The notes: generated by a model from the sequence alone, not told the origin. Counted from the first letter of the stretch, positions 8,408-17,258 are shown. The stretch: DNA of 64,000 bases from Treponema putidum (GCF_000755145.1 NZ_CP009228.1:1-64000), one strand, 5' to 3'. A program made the numbers and translations.

Positions 8408-9760
8408 TCACCTGCCTAAAAAATATCCTATGTCCCCCCAGAGGGCAAATACGAAAACTATTGCAATAAAGGCTATGCCGATAAACTGAACATAGTACAG
8501 CACTTTCGGATGGATTTGCTTTCTAAAGATAAATTCTATAAAAGCAAAAAGAATTAAGCCTCCGTCCAAGATTGGAATGGGCAATAAATTCATTATAAAA
8601 AGAGAAATAGAAATTATACTTATAAAGTTTAAGATATCGGAAAGGCCTATTAAAAAACCGGCCTTAAAACCTTGGGCAGCTACATCTCCCAACATGTGGG
8701 TAATACGGACAGGGCCTGAAACAGCCTGCCTTAGATCAACCCCCTTAAACAAAAGACCTAAACTTTTAAACGTTAAAACAAAGGCCTTGTGGGTTGAAAC
8801 AAAACCGTTCACTATGCTCCTAAAAAAGCCTGTTCCGGGAATTTCGACCTTGATAGATTTCATGCTTAAACCTAGGTCTACCCCGTTTTCGGTTCTGATA
8901 AGGCTTACGGTTTTTGTAATCTTGTTTCCGCCTCTTAAAATTCCCAGTTCGGCAGTCTTGTCGTTTATACCATCTAGAGCTCGGCTAAAATCTACAGTAT
9001 TGGCAACTTCAATTCCGTTCAATTCCGTAATAAGGTCGCCTTTTTTAAGGCCTGCAAGTTCGGCAGATGAAGAAGGCTTTACTTCACCTATTTCAAGGGG
9101 AATAAAAGAATAAAAACCTATTATTCCTGCACCGGTTTTTGGGTCGAGCTTGGGCTTAAGTTTTTTTATGATAATTTGCCCATCTCTTTCTATTTCTAAG
9201 GTAACCTCTTCCTGTGCTTCAGGCACAATGAGACGCACAATATCTGCAAAGGTCTCGGTTTTTTCACCGTTAATGCTTAAAATTACATCCCCCATCCTTA
9301 AATCGGCCTCGCGGGCAGGAGAGTTGTCGGCTTCGTTGTAATAATAAACCGGAGCTATCTTATTTGAGCTTGTATAATAGCTTGAACCTATAGCACTTAC
9401 AATAGCAAGGGCAAGAACCGCACTTATATAGTTTGCAAAGGGGCCGGCAAAGGCAATTATAATCCGCTTAAAAGGGTGTACACCGTAAAGCTCTCCCTTT
9501 TTTTTAGGAATTGCAGAGAGGTTTTCTTCGATAGCTTGCTGAAAGGCTTTTTCTCCTTTCATGCCGCAATAACCTCCCATTGGGATTGCAGAAATTCTAT
9601 ATTCCGTGTCTCCTTTCTTTTTTTTAAAAAGAACAGGTCCCCAGCCTATCGAAAAACTTTCTACTACAACACCGCAGAGTTTTGCGGCAATAAAATGACC
9701 AAGCTCATGGATAAAGACCATGATACTCAATATAATCAAACCTATTAAAATCTTAACCAT
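8408..9760 (-). CDS. rseP: Site-2 intramembrane zinc metalloprotease
   Basis: A RIP-family membrane protease that cleaves anti-sigma factors or signal peptides within the bilayer. The N-terminal helix carries the zinc motif H-E-L-G-H (about residues 18-22). Two PDZ domains occupy roughly residues 115-290. The C-terminal L-L-P-I-P-I-L-D-G-G motif (about 395) supplies the second metal ligand. Its 450 residues match the family. It follows dxr by about 20 bp in the rpsB-dxr operon, a common arrangement. The transmembrane anti-sigma factor at 23767-24261 is one conceivable substrate, but nothing in the sequence ties them together. Confidence 0.93.
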   Translation of the reverse strand: MVKILIGLIILSIMVFIHELGHFIAAKLCGVVVESFSIGWGPVLFKKKKGDTEYRISAIPMGGYCGMKGEKAFQQAIEENLSAIPKKKGELYGVHPFKRIIIAFAGPFANYISAVLALAIVSAIGSSYYTSSNKIAPVYYYNEADNSPAREADLRMGDVILSINGEKTETFADIVRLIVPEAQEEVTLEIERDGQIIIKKLKPKLDPKTGAGIIGFYSFIPLEIGEVKPSSSAELAGLKKGDLITELNGIEVANTVDFSRALDGINDKTAELGILRGGNKITKTVSLIRTENGVDLGLSMKSIKVEIPGTGFFRSIVNGFVSTHKAFVLTFKSLGLLFKGVDLRQAVSGPVRITHMLGDVAAQGFKAGFLIGLSDILNFISIISISLFIMNLLPIPILDGGLILFAFIEFIFRKQIHPKVLYYVQFIGIAFIAIVFVFALWGDIGYFLGR

Positions 9761-9779
9761 AAATTATTCCGTTTTACTT

Positions 9780-10925
9780 TTATTGCAGGCCGTTTACTCT
9801 GCCAAGTATCCTTGCCAAAGCGATCGCTCTTGCCCTGTTTTCATAGTCATAAACTTCTTCATAAGAAGAAAGTTTCATAGTCCAATCCGAATTTAAAACT
9901 TCTTGCGTAATATCCGCTAAATCGGTAAAGCTCACCTTTCCATGCATAAAGGCATCAACGGCTTCTTCGTTTGCAACATTAAAAGCTATAGGATAGGCTC
10001 CGCCTTTTTTAGCCGCCTCAAAGCCCAAAGCCAGCATGGGAAAATCATCGGTTCTGGGAGGCATAAATTCCAACCTTATAACTTGAGAAAAATCCAAGGG
10101 GTTTAAAAATGGTTCAGGCATTTCAGGAAAACTTAAAGCATTTAAAATAGGATTTTTCATATCGGGAGGAGAGGCTTGAGCAAATATCTCTCCGTTTTTA
10201 CACTGTACCATCGAATGGATTATACTTTGAGGATGAACCGTAACTTCGATTTTTTCGGGCGGAAAAGAAAATAGCTTTACAGCCTCAATTACTTCCAAGG
10301 CCTTGTTTGCAAGAGAAGCCGAATCTATCGTAATCTTTCCTCCCATTTTCCATGTCGGATGCTTTAAAGCATCTTCAAGTTTTATGGTGCAAAGCTTTTC
10401 CTTAGGCGTATTTAAAAAAGGGCCGCCTGAGGCGGTAATTATAATTTTTTCAATATTTTCTTTTTTATGAGCGTTTATAAGCTGAAAAATCGCAGCGTGC
10501 TCCGAATCAACGGGAATTATTTTACTCCCCGTTTTTTCGGCATCTTGAAAAATCAATTCTCCTGCCTCTACTATAGTTTCTTTATTGGCAAGAGCCAAAT
10601 CCAAACCGCTTTTTATAACTTCTACCGAAGCCTTTAAGCCTGCCGAACCCGCTATACCGTTTATAACGATGTCGGCCTTTGATTCTTCAATCAGCCGGTT
10701 TATAGCTTTTACATCTATCTCGTGTTTTAAAGTGGAATCGTTTTTTTTTGTAGAAACAAATTGTGCACCGATAAATTCGGCTTTTATTTTTTTTGCAAAG
10801 TCCAAATTTGAATGAACCGAAAAACCGGCAAGTTCAAACCTATCGGAAAATCTTCTTATTACTTCTAAAGAATTTTTTCCTATCGAGCCGCCTGCACCCA
10901 GCAATAGAACCCGTTTTTTTTTCAT
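9780..10925 (-). CDS. dxr: 1-deoxy-D-xylulose 5-phosphate reductoisomerase
   Basis: It converts DXP to MEP using NADPH and a divalent metal, an early step of the MEP isoprenoid pathway. The N-terminal dinucleotide fold is L-L-G-A-G-G-S-I-G and the metal/substrate motif is P-V-D-S-E-H-A-A-I. From the ATG at 10925 the protein has 381 residues, the usual length. A second in-frame ATG at 10946 overlaps the cdsA stop (TAATG) and would add M-K-H-R-R-P-L. Both starts have the same upstream sequence because of a 21-bp duplication. uppS, cdsA and rseP are its neighbours, so isoprenoid and envelope functions are co-expressed. Confidence 0.94.
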   Translation of the reverse strand: MKKKRVLLLGAGGSIGKNSLEVIRRFSDRFELAGFSVHSNLDFAKKIKAEFIGAQFVSTKKNDSTLKHEIDVKAINRLIEESKADIVINGIAGSAGLKASVEVIKSGLDLALANKETIVEAGELIFQDAEKTGSKIIPVDSEHAAIFQLINAHKKENIEKIIITASGGPFLNTPKEKLCTIKLEDALKHPTWKMGGKITIDSASLANKALEVIEAVKLFSFPPEKIEVTVHPQSIIHSMVQCKNGEIFAQASPPDMKNPILNALSFPEMPEPFLNPLDFSQVIRLEFMPPRTDDFPMLALGFEAAKKGGAYPIAFNVANEEAVDAFMHGKVSFTDLADITQEVLNSDWTMKLSSYEEVYDYENRARAIALARILGRVNGLQ

Positions 10926-10961
10926 TAAAGGCCGCCTATGTTTCATTAAAGGCCGCCTAAT
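10920..10961 (-). repeat. 21-bp tandem duplication of the dxr ribosome site and start
   Basis: Units 10920-10940 and 10941-10961 share 19 of 21 bases. Each contains AGGCGG and an ATG on the minus strand. The outer copy also supplies the cdsA stop codon. Confidence 0.85.
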
Positions 10962-11803
10962 AAGAGTACGCAAAAGCAGTAGAATACGGGCGCGGCTATG
11001 AGCAAAGAATCAATGCTGTCAAGAATACCGCCCCGCCCTAAAATCACCTTCCCTGAATCTTTAACATCTGCAGAACGTTTTAAAATTGATTCTATTATGT
11101 CTCCGATAATGGCAAAAAAGGCGGTAAAAAGAGCTATTATTATAAGTTCTTTTAATTTTCCGTTAAACTGTTTATTAAAAAAATAAAAGGAAAATACTGC
11201 AGCTGTGATTGAACCTATGAAGCCGCCTATAAAGCCTGCAATACTTTTTTTAGGGCTTGCCTTAATAAGGCCTCTGTTGTTTTTTCCAAGCAGCATACCG
11301 AAAAACCATGCAAAGGAATCGCAGCCGAAGGTCATAAGAAAAAACATGATGATAAGGGCGCCTGCATTGGGAAGTATTGTTATTAAAGATAAATAAACTG
11401 CCAAACCCCAAGGATAAATCAGCATAAACACACCCGCTGTAAATCGACTGATGCTGTTAGTAAAATTTCCCGAAAATGAAAAGATAATTTCCATAAACAT
11501 CATTCCGGCGGTTACACAGCCGAAGATAAGAAAGATGCAGTAGAACGGTAAAACATTTAAGCCTATTAGGTATGATGAAAACAAAAGGATTGATCCGAAG
11601 AAAGCAAGAATTTTTTTAGGATAGGCCGGTGATTTTTGGGATAAAATATTATATATTTCATAATTTGCAATTAAGGCAGCTATAAATAACTCAATATGAT
11701 AAGCTAAAAAATTATAATTAGGAATAAAATAAATGGAAGCTAAAATTAAAGGTGCACCCACAAAAAATATGACAAGTCTTTCAATAATTTTTTTTATTTT
11801 CAT
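10946..11803 (-). CDS. cdsA: Phosphatidate cytidylyltransferase
   Basis: It makes CDP-diacylglycerol from phosphatidate and CTP, the precursor of bacterial phospholipids. It has 285 residues with about eight hydrophobic segments. The CDP-alcohol signature is clear: S-P-K-K-S-I-A-G-F-I-G-G (about residues 183-194), then G-D-I-I-E-S-I-L-K-R-S and K-D-S-G-K-V-I-L-G-R-G-G-I-L-D near the C-terminus, with the conserved acidic residues. The stop codon overlaps the upstream dxr start in TAATG, indicating coupling. uppS lies about 20 bp upstream. Confidence 0.94.
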   Translation of the reverse strand: MKIKKIIERLVIFFVGAPLILASIYFIPNYNFLAYHIELFIAALIANYEIYNILSQKSPAYPKKILAFFGSILLFSSYLIGLNVLPFYCIFLIFGCVTAGMMFMEIIFSFSGNFTNSISRFTAGVFMLIYPWGLAVYLSLITILPNAGALIIMFFLMTFGCDSFAWFFGMLLGKNNRGLIKASPKKSIAGFIGGFIGSITAAVFSFYFFNKQFNGKLKELIIIALFTAFFAIIGDIIESILKRSADVKDSGKVILGRGGILDSIDSLLIAAPVFYCFCVLLLGGL

Positions 11804-11823
11804 TTTATTCTCCGTTTATTACA

Positions 11824-12507
11824 TTAAGCGTTTCCATAACGTCTGTTTCTTTTTTTATAATCTTCTATTGCTTCATATAGGTCTTCCGCTGTCCAGTCAG
11901 GCCACAAGGTATCCGTAAAATATAGTTCCGCATAGGCACTTTGCCAAAGCAGAAAATTACTTAAACGCTTTTCTCCGCCCGTCCTTATAAGCAGATCTAC
12001 AGGTGGAATTTTACCCGTATCCAACTTCGAATCAAAAAGTTCTTCGCTTATTGTAGACAGCTCGTCCGGGTTTATTTTTCTTATCGCCCTTATTATCTCG
12101 TTTTGAGAACCGTAATTTATTGCAAGCACAATTGCAGTCCCTGTATAATTTGCAGTTTGAGCTTTTACTGTAGCTATCTCATTTTGAATATCTTGAGGTA
12201 AACCGTATAAATTGCCTATATGTTCAATACGTATATTATTATCGGCATAAAATTTAAGCTCAGCCCTCAAATGCTGCTTAATAAGGCCCATCAAAAACCC
12301 GACCTCGGACTCGGTTCTTTTCCAGTTTTCGGTAGAAAATACATAAAGCGTTATATAAGGAATTCCCAGATCGGATACGGCCTTGGTTATTTTTTTTGCG
12401 GTATTAAGCCCTTCCTTATGTCCCATAGAACGGGGAAGTCCTCTTTTTTTTGCCCATCTGCCATTGCCGTCCATGACAATGGCAATATGTTTTAGGTCAT
12501 CGGACAT
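11824..12507 (-). CDS. uppS: Isoprenyl transferase (undecaprenyl diphosphate synthase)
   Basis: A cis-prenyltransferase that elongates farnesyl diphosphate with isopentenyl diphosphate to the lipid carrier for peptidoglycan. The N-terminus carries I-V-M-D-G-N-G-R-W-A-K (catalytic Asp) and the C-terminal region R-T-G-G-E-K-R-L-S-N-F-L-L-W-Q, both diagnostic. It has 227 residues, near the family norm. Its ATG directly abuts the frr stop, so translation is probably coupled. It is expected to be cytosolic or peripheral to the membrane. Confidence 0.95.
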   Translation of the reverse strand: MSDDLKHIAIVMDGNGRWAKKRGLPRSMGHKEGLNTAKKITKAVSDLGIPYITLYVFSTENWKRTESEVGFLMGLIKQHLRAELKFYADNNIRIEHIGNLYGLPQDIQNEIATVKAQTANYTGTAIVLAINYGSQNEIIRAIRKINPDELSTISEELFDSKLDTGKIPPVDLLIRTGGEKRLSNFLLWQSAYAELYFTDTLWPDWTAEDLYEAIEDYKKRNRRYGNA

Positions 12508-13065
12508 TTAGTTTTCCATTATTTCCTTTTCTTTTGCTTCAAGAACTTTATTTATTTCGGAAATATAAGCATCCGTAGATTTTTGTAATACATCTTCAGC
12601 TGTTTTTAACTGATCTTCGCTTATCTTTCCGTCTTTTTGTAATTTTTTTGCCTCATCGATTCCGTCCCGTCTGATATTGCGGATAGAAACCCTTGAATTC
12701 TCGGCAATGGTCTTTGCCTTTTTTGCAAGGTCTTTTCTGCGGTCTTCCGTCAGAGGCGGAATTGCAATGCGGATAACCTTTCCGTCATTTGTAGGATTTA
12801 CCGAAAGGTCAGCCTGCAGCACAGCTTTTTCGATTTCGACCAATAAGGATTTATCCCATGGCTGAATTACTACAAGCCTTGCTTCAGGAATAGAAATATT
12901 TGCAAGCTGGTTAAGAGGGGTGCTCTCTCCATAACAGTTTACCTTTATCTTATCAAAAAGGGCTGAAGATGCCCTTCCGGTTCTAAGCATATTAAATTCT
13001 TCTTTTAACGCAGAAACCGTTTTTTTCATTTTTTCTTCGCAACTTTTTTTAACTTCCTCTATCAT
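12508..13065 (-). CDS. frr: Ribosome recycling factor
   Basis: It splits post-termination ribosomes with EF-G. It has 185 residues, standard length. The three-helix bundle segments are recognisable: an N-terminal helix with E-F-N-M-L-R-T-G-R-A-S, the beta domain I-x-V-N-C-Y-G-E-S-T-P-L-N-Q-L-A-N-I-S, and the C-terminal D-E-A-K-K-L-Q-K-D-G-K-I-S-E-D. GGAGG precedes the start. In many bacteria pyrH lies between tsf and frr. Here the 84-bp gap holds only a hairpin. Confidence 0.96.
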   Translation of the reverse strand: MIEEVKKSCEEKMKKTVSALKEEFNMLRTGRASSALFDKIKVNCYGESTPLNQLANISIPEARLVVIQPWDKSLLVEIEKAVLQADLSVNPTNDGKVIRIAIPPLTEDRRKDLAKKAKTIAENSRVSIRNIRRDGIDEAKKLQKDGKISEDQLKTAEDVLQKSTDAYISEINKVLEAKEKEIMEN

Positions 13066-13095
13066 AATTTGCCTCCGATTTATTTTTACCGGTTA

Positions 13096-13135
13096 TATGC
13101 TGTCCCCCTTAAACTTAAAGAGAGGCAGCATAACA
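13096..13135 (-). other. Intercistronic hairpin between tsf and frr
   Basis: On the minus strand GTTATGCTG pairs with CAGCATATAAC around a partly paired loop. There is no T-run, so it is more likely an mRNA processing or stability element than a terminator. The gap holds nothing else. Confidence 0.45.
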
Positions 13136-13149
13136 TCTTAAATTGTGTT

Positions 13150-13992
13150 TTAGGCTTTAACACCTAATTGAAAAATAACCAGCTTTGATAAGCTCAAAGA
13201 AGCTCCGGCTTCTTTTCCGACCTCAGCCATTTTCTTTGAGACTGAAAGTTTGTCATCCTTGACAAAGGGCTGTTCAAGAAAACAGATTTCGGATAAATGC
13301 TTTGAAATTTTTCCTTTAACAATTCCCTCTTTTACATTATCCGGCTTATCCATGTCTGCAACCTGACCTCTAAAGATTTCTTCTTGTTCTTTGATGTAAG
13401 ATTCATCCACATCTTCTTTTTTAACATAGAGGGGCAAAAATGCTGCTGCATGTAAACAGCAGTCATAAGCAAAGTCTTGAACCGCACTTTTTTCAAAGAT
13501 TTCCGGCTTATCCGACTTTAAAACTACAATGACTCCAGTTTTTTTATCGGAATGAATATAGCGTGAAAGGTACTCGTCTGTACCGGCCTTTACACTGATT
13601 AAGCGTGTAAGGTTCATGTTCTCGCGTACGCGGGTAGCCAAATCCAAGAGCTTATCATTTAGTTCGGGAGTAACTTCAGAAATGTCTTTATCAAAGGCCG
13701 TTTTTGCAATGTCTTCTCCGACGGCGATAAAGTCCGCATTTTTTGCAACAAAGTCGGTTTCGCAAGTCATTTCAAGCATAACAGCTTTCTTATTATCATT
13801 TTTGATAACAATAATACCTTCACTTGTTGCTCTATCAGCACGTTTTTCGACGGCAGCCAGACCTTTTTCTTTTAAATATTTTTCAGCCTCTTTGGCATCC
13901 CCGTTACAGTGCTGTAAAGCCTTTTTGCACTCCATCATACCTGCACCGGTTTTATCTCGCAATTCTTTTACATCAGATGCTTTAATATCCAT
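13150..13992 (-). CDS. tsf: Elongation factor Ts
   Basis: The guanine-nucleotide exchange factor for EF-Tu. The N-terminal UBA-like part contains L-R-D-K-T-G-A-G-M-M-E-C-K-K-A-L (about residues 12-27), followed by the T-D-F-V-A-K-N motif (about 79-85) that contacts EF-Tu. It has 280 residues, normal for the family. The ATG at 13992 is preceded by TATAGGAGA. A second copy of the same ribosome site lies 61 bp upstream, with a palindromic element between them. It follows rpsB in the classic rpsB-tsf pair. Confidence 0.96.
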   Translation of the reverse strand: MDIKASDVKELRDKTGAGMMECKKALQHCNGDAKEAEKYLKEKGLAAVEKRADRATSEGIIVIKNDNKKAVMLEMTCETDFVAKNADFIAVGEDIAKTAFDKDISEVTPELNDKLLDLATRVRENMNLTRLISVKAGTDEYLSRYIHSDKKTGVIVVLKSDKPEIFEKSAVQDFAYDCCLHAAAFLPLYVKKEDVDESYIKEQEEIFRGQVADMDKPDNVKEGIVKGKISKHLSEICFLEQPFVKDDKLSVSKKMAEVGKEAGASLSLSKLVIFQLGVKA

Positions 13993-13997
13993 AAATT

Positions 13998-14073
13998 TCT
14001 CCTATAAAAACTAGAAGATTAACAGTGAGGCAGAATTTCTGCCGAGCTGTTTATCGAATCTCCTATAAAAACT
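13998..14073 (-). repeat. Palindromic element flanked by duplicated Shine-Dalgarno, rpsB-tsf gap (copy 1)
   Basis: The core at 14013-14058 is an imperfect palindrome (outer arms GATAAACAG/CTGTTAATC, inner GGCAGAAATTCTGCC). It is bounded by two identical 15-bp direct repeats, 13998-14012 and 14059-14073, each reading AGTTTTTATAGGAGA on the gene strand. The inner repeat is the working tsf ribosome site. Confidence 0.85.
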
Positions 14074-14078
14074 TTTAT

Positions 14079-14954
14079 TTACTTGTCGTCATATAAATCC
14101 TCATCATTTACGAGAGGATTTTCTTCTTCATCCACATCATCTCCGGAAGTTTCATCTTTGGGAGTGTAGTTGGAATAATCGGTAATTTCTTCTTCTCTGT
14201 CCTGATAAGGATCAACACCTGAATCGCCGGACTCCTCATCTTCCTGAAGATTTTCGATGATTTTAAGGCCGTGTTCGTTATCGGCCTCGATAACGGCATT
14301 AGCGATTACGCCTGTAAAAAGCGAAATAGCTCTGATTGCATCATCGTTTCCGGGGATGGGATAATCGATGCCTTCGGGATTGCAGTTGGTATCAACAACG
14401 GCAATAATAGGAATACCTAATGAGCGGGCTTCTCTGATAGCAATTTCTTCTTTTCGGGTATCGATAATAAATAGAATTCCGGGTAGATCCTTCATCTCCT
14501 TAATGCCGCCTAAGTTTTTTTCAAGCTTTGCTTTTTCTTTTTGGAGAGAAGCGATTTCTTTTTTTGTTAGGTTATCGAATGTCCCGTCAACTTCCATTTT
14601 TTCGATTTTCTTAAGACGGGCCAAACTCTTTTTGATTGTTGAAAAGTTTGTAAGCATTCCGCCAAGCCAGCGGTTGTTTACATAGAACATTCCGCATCTT
14701 TCAGCTTCTTTTTGAATTGTCTGCTGGGCCTGCTTCTTTGTTCCTACGAACAAAACCGACTTCCCTTCCGAAGTTGTTTTGCGTACGGCTTCATAGGCCT
14801 CACGGATTGCTACGATTGTTTTTTGTAAATCGATGATGTGAATTCCGTTTCTTTCAGAAAAAATGTACTTTTTCATTCTCGGATCCCAGCGTTTTACTTG
14901 ATGGCCGAAATGTACGCCCGATTCAAGTAAGTTTTTCATGGTTACTACTGCCAT
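14079..14954 (-). CDS. rpsB: 30S ribosomal protein S2 with acidic C-terminal extension
   Basis: A small-subunit ribosomal protein. The core is clear: [14 protein letters not shown] (about residues 6-19), [18 protein letters not shown] and [11 protein letters not shown]. At 291 residues it is about 50 longer than E. coli S2. The excess is an Asp/Glu-rich tail after residue about 232, whose function is unknown. AAGGAG precedes the start. It heads the rpsB-tsf-frr-uppS-cdsA-dxr-rseP run. Confidence 0.96.
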   Translation of the reverse strand: MAVVTMKNLLESGVHFGHQVKRWDPRMKKYIFSERNGIHIIDLQKTIVAIREAYEAVRKTTSEGKSVLFVGTKKQAQQTIQKEAERCGMFYVNNRWLGGMLTNFSTIKKSLARLKKIEKMEVDGTFDNLTKKEIASLQKEKAKLEKNLGGIKEMKDLPGILFIIDTRKEEIAIREARSLGIPIIAVVDTNCNPEGIDYPIPGNDDAIRAISLFTGVIANAVIEADNEHGLKIIENLQEDEESGDSGVDPYQDREEEITDYSNYTPKDETSGDDVDEEENPLVNDEDLYDDK

Positions 14955-15115
14955 GTGTTTCTCCTTTGGAGCTAAAAAGCTCCTGCCTTCTCTATTTCTC
15001 GGAACAGAGTACAGCCAATTAAACTGCCTAGGGGCTAATCTTATAGCCGTACATCCTTCCGGATATTTACCGTAAAAACGGCATATCGGTATTATATAAT
15101 TTTTTGAAGTTTTTG
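14955..15115 (-). promoter_or_regulatory. Promoter and structured leader of the rpsB operon
   Basis: A TATAAT -10 lies at 15091-15096 on the minus strand, but the -35 is poor. The leader of about 130 bases contains GATATgCCGTttttACGG with a complementary end, and GGAGCT-TTTT-AGCTCC just before the ribosome site. It may be an S2 autoregulatory leader, which is inference. Confidence 0.45.
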
Positions 15116-15181
15116 TATAGTGCTTGACAAAGTTTACTTAAAAGAGTTTTATCTAAGGCCTTAAATTCGCAGGTTTTTCGA

Positions 15182-15799
15182 TTAAAGAATACTGAATCCC
15201 TTTTCATTTAAGATTTCATAAAGCTCTTTTATAGGAAGGCCGACTATGCCGGTATAGGAGCCTTCGATTTTTTCAATAAAAAAAGAAGCCTTACCTTGAA
15301 TTTTATAAGCCCCTGCAGCATCCTTCCATTCTTCGGTTTTTATATATGCGGAAATTTCTTTATCTGAAAGTTTTTTAAAAAAGACCTTAGAAATATTGTG
15401 TTTTTCATTTACTTGACCTGTTTTACAGTCAAGAAGGCAGATTGCACTCACCACAAAATGGGCTGAACCGGAATGGCTTTTAAGCATCATTTCGGCTTCT
15501 TTTTCGGTTTTAGGTTTACCGAAGATTATCTTTTTATTTGGAATTTCAGTATCGATAGCAAAAACAAGAGTATCTGCCGCCAATATCAGCTTATTAAGGT
15601 TATTGTCCGCAGTTTGCGGTAAGGTCTTAAAAAGGCTTTCCGCCTTACAGTGCGCAGTTAAAATACATTTTTTTACCGGATCTTTTTCGGTTATTAAAGA
15701 TTCATCAAAATTAGACGGTTTAATATAAAATAAAACACCCAGCGAATCGAGTATCTCTTTTCGTCTGGGTGATGCAGAAGCTAAAATCAGCTCTTTCAT
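15182..15799 (-). CDS. maf: Maf family nucleotide pyrophosphatase
   Basis: It hydrolyses non-canonical or modified nucleoside triphosphates to monophosphates (house-cleaning, formerly called septum inhibitor). The N-terminal signature L-A-S-A-S-P-R-R-K-E-I-L-D (about residues 6-18) binds phosphate. L-A-A-D-T-L-V-F (about 72-79) carries the catalytic Asp. The C-terminal I-E-G-S-Y-T-G-I-V-G-L-P is also conserved. It has 205 residues, a typical length. The gene starts 15 bp after the HEAT-repeat gene on the same strand, so the two are probably co-transcribed. Confidence 0.92.
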   Translation of the reverse strand: MKELILASASPRRKEILDSLGVLFYIKPSNFDESLITEKDPVKKCILTAHCKAESLFKTLPQTADNNLNKLILAADTLVFAIDTEIPNKKIIFGKPKTEKEAEMMLKSHSGSAHFVVSAICLLDCKTGQVNEKHNISKVFFKKLSDKEISAYIKTEEWKDAAGAYKIQGKASFFIEKIEGSYTGIVGLPIKELYEILNEKGFSIL

Positions 15800-15814
15800 T
15801 CTTTTAGCTAAATT

Positions 15815-16528
15815 TTAGTTCTTATTTTGTCCGCTCACTATTGATTTTAGGACTTCCATAGCTCTGTTTCTTACAGGAGTTATGTAGTTAAAGTTATTTG
15901 CAATTCTCATAATACTTTCAGTCATAGCTCTCTTATCTTTTACAGTGGGAGCCAATTTTTCATAAGCATTGAGTACTTCAAGGGCCAAGGAGCTTTGAGG
16001 GTTAATAATATCGAATTTGCGGTTGATAAAATTTATCATATCTACAACCTCATCATTATTGTTGTAACCCAATTCTCCTAAAGATTTAACGGCTTCCATA
16101 ATTACTACCGGCTCATTATCGGTGTACATAACGGTCATAAGAGATTTCTTTGCCTGTTCGTTTTTAATTTTTCCTAAAAGACGGCATGCCTCCCTTCTGA
16201 CATCGGGATAGTTATTGGCAACTCTTCCGTTTTCACGTACGACCGAGGTAAGGCCTACAGTCGCAAGAGAATCAAGAGCTTCCTGCAGTTCAGGTGTTAC
16301 CCTCCCGCTCTCAATAGCTTCTTCAACCATCTGCAAGGCTACAAACTTAGAATCGCGGCCTTCCGTTGTAACCATCTCTTTAAGAATTATGCCCTCCATC
16401 GAATTAAGATAGGCTTCTTCAACTGTCATCATAGAGCCGGGCTTTTCTCCCTCCTCTGCAAATACAAAGCATAATCCTAAACATAATATCATCATTACAA
16501 AAACTAAAGACTTTCGTCGCATGTTCAA
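15815..16528 (-). CDS. Exported HEAT-repeat protein
   Basis: A protein of 237 residues with a cleavable-type signal peptide (hydrophobic to about residue 25, ending F-V-F-A-E). The mature part is helical with HEAT-like repeats: R-R-E-A-C-R-L-L-G-K-I-K...A-K-K-S-L-M-T-V and V-I-M-E-A-V-K-S-L-G-E-L-G-Y are successive helix pairs. Such scaffolds usually mediate protein contacts, and no enzyme motif is seen. AGGGGG precedes the ATG by nine bases. It is probably periplasmic, and the role is unknown. Confidence 0.75.
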   Translation of the reverse strand: MNMRRKSLVFVMMILCLGLCFVFAEEGEKPGSMMTVEEAYLNSMEGIILKEMVTTEGRDSKFVALQMVEEAIESGRVTPELQEALDSLATVGLTSVVRENGRVANNYPDVRREACRLLGKIKNEQAKKSLMTVMYTDNEPVVIMEAVKSLGELGYNNNDEVVDMINFINRKFDIINPQSSLALEVLNAYEKLAPTVKDKRAMTESIMRIANNFNYITPVRNRAMEVLKSIVSGQNKN

Positions 16529-16556
16529 TTACCCCCTAGTTTGGTACATTACCTTT

Positions 16557-16585
16557 ATTTTCAATCATTTTCATTGTAAAGTCAA
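16557..16585 (-). promoter_or_regulatory. Possible promoter of the HEAT-maf pair
   Basis: On the minus strand TTGACT (16580-16585), a 17-bp spacer and GAAAAT (16557-16562). The -10 is only four of six, so this is a modest call. Confidence 0.35.
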
Positions 16586-16658
16586 GTAGTAAAACTTGCT
16601 TTTTTTATTTTTATAGTCAAAATAGTCAAATTCGATGAAAAACCTCTAAAAGCCCGTT

Positions 16659-17258
16659 TTAAGGAACCAAAAGCCATCTGTCATCTATTTTTTCAAATCT
16701 ATAAAGCACCTTAGAGTCTGTCGTCCTAGCTTCAACCTTAGTCGGTGATAAATAAGTAATATCATCAAACACTTTGTTTTGTCTTGAAGGAACAAAAACA
16801 TAGTAAAAATAGTCTTCAATACTTTTTAACTGCGTTCCTTTTTGATGAGCAGGAAGTCCCTCGCTGGCTTTTTTCAAAACTTCAGGCTTTGAAAATTCTT
16901 TTATATAATCTTTTGAAAGCCAGTATCTCCAGCGGCCATAGTCCTTTTTTGCCGTTATATCGTTTAGTTTTTTTACAACCTCTTCAATTTCGGACTTAGC
17001 TATCTCCTTGTCCTTTTTGGTAATGGAAACGCCCTCAAATTGAGCAACAACTTCTTCATCCGCAGGTTTTGATACTTCAGCCTGAGGCTTTTCCTCTTCT
17101 ATAGGCTTTTCAGCCTCTGGTTTTTGAACCTGCTGAGGCTTTTCTTCCGGTACAGGAGTTTCAACAACAGAAACAGGCTTTGTTTCAGGTGCGGATGCAC
17201 ATGAACCTATTAAAATTACAACAAGGCATAGGCCTAAACAATAAAAAGTCTTTTTCAT
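16659..17258 (-). CDS. Putative lipoprotein with proline/glutamate-rich N-terminal region
   Basis: The lipobox is LIGSC (Cys20). Residues about 25-75 are a Pro-, Glu- and Lys-rich linker (repeated EKPQ/EKP), probably a flexible tether. The C-terminal 110 residues form a compact domain with Y-G-R-W-R-Y-W-L-S-K-D-Y-I and an F-E-K-I-D-D-R-W-L-L-V ending, similar in style to NTF2-like or DUF4440 folds, though I cannot name it. The ATG at 17258 has no Shine-Dalgarno and lies exactly six bases after a -10 box, so the mRNA is probably leaderless. The protein would have 199 residues. Confidence 0.7.
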   Translation of the reverse strand: MKKTFYCLGLCLVVILIGSCASAPETKPVSVVETPVPEEKPQQVQKPEAEKPIEEEKPQAEVSKPADEEVVAQFEGVSITKKDKEIAKSEIEEVVKKLNDITAKKDYGRWRYWLSKDYIKEFSKPEVLKKASEGLPAHQKGTQLKSIEDYFYYVFVPSRQNKVFDDITYLSPTKVEARTTDSKVLYRFEKIDDRWLLVP

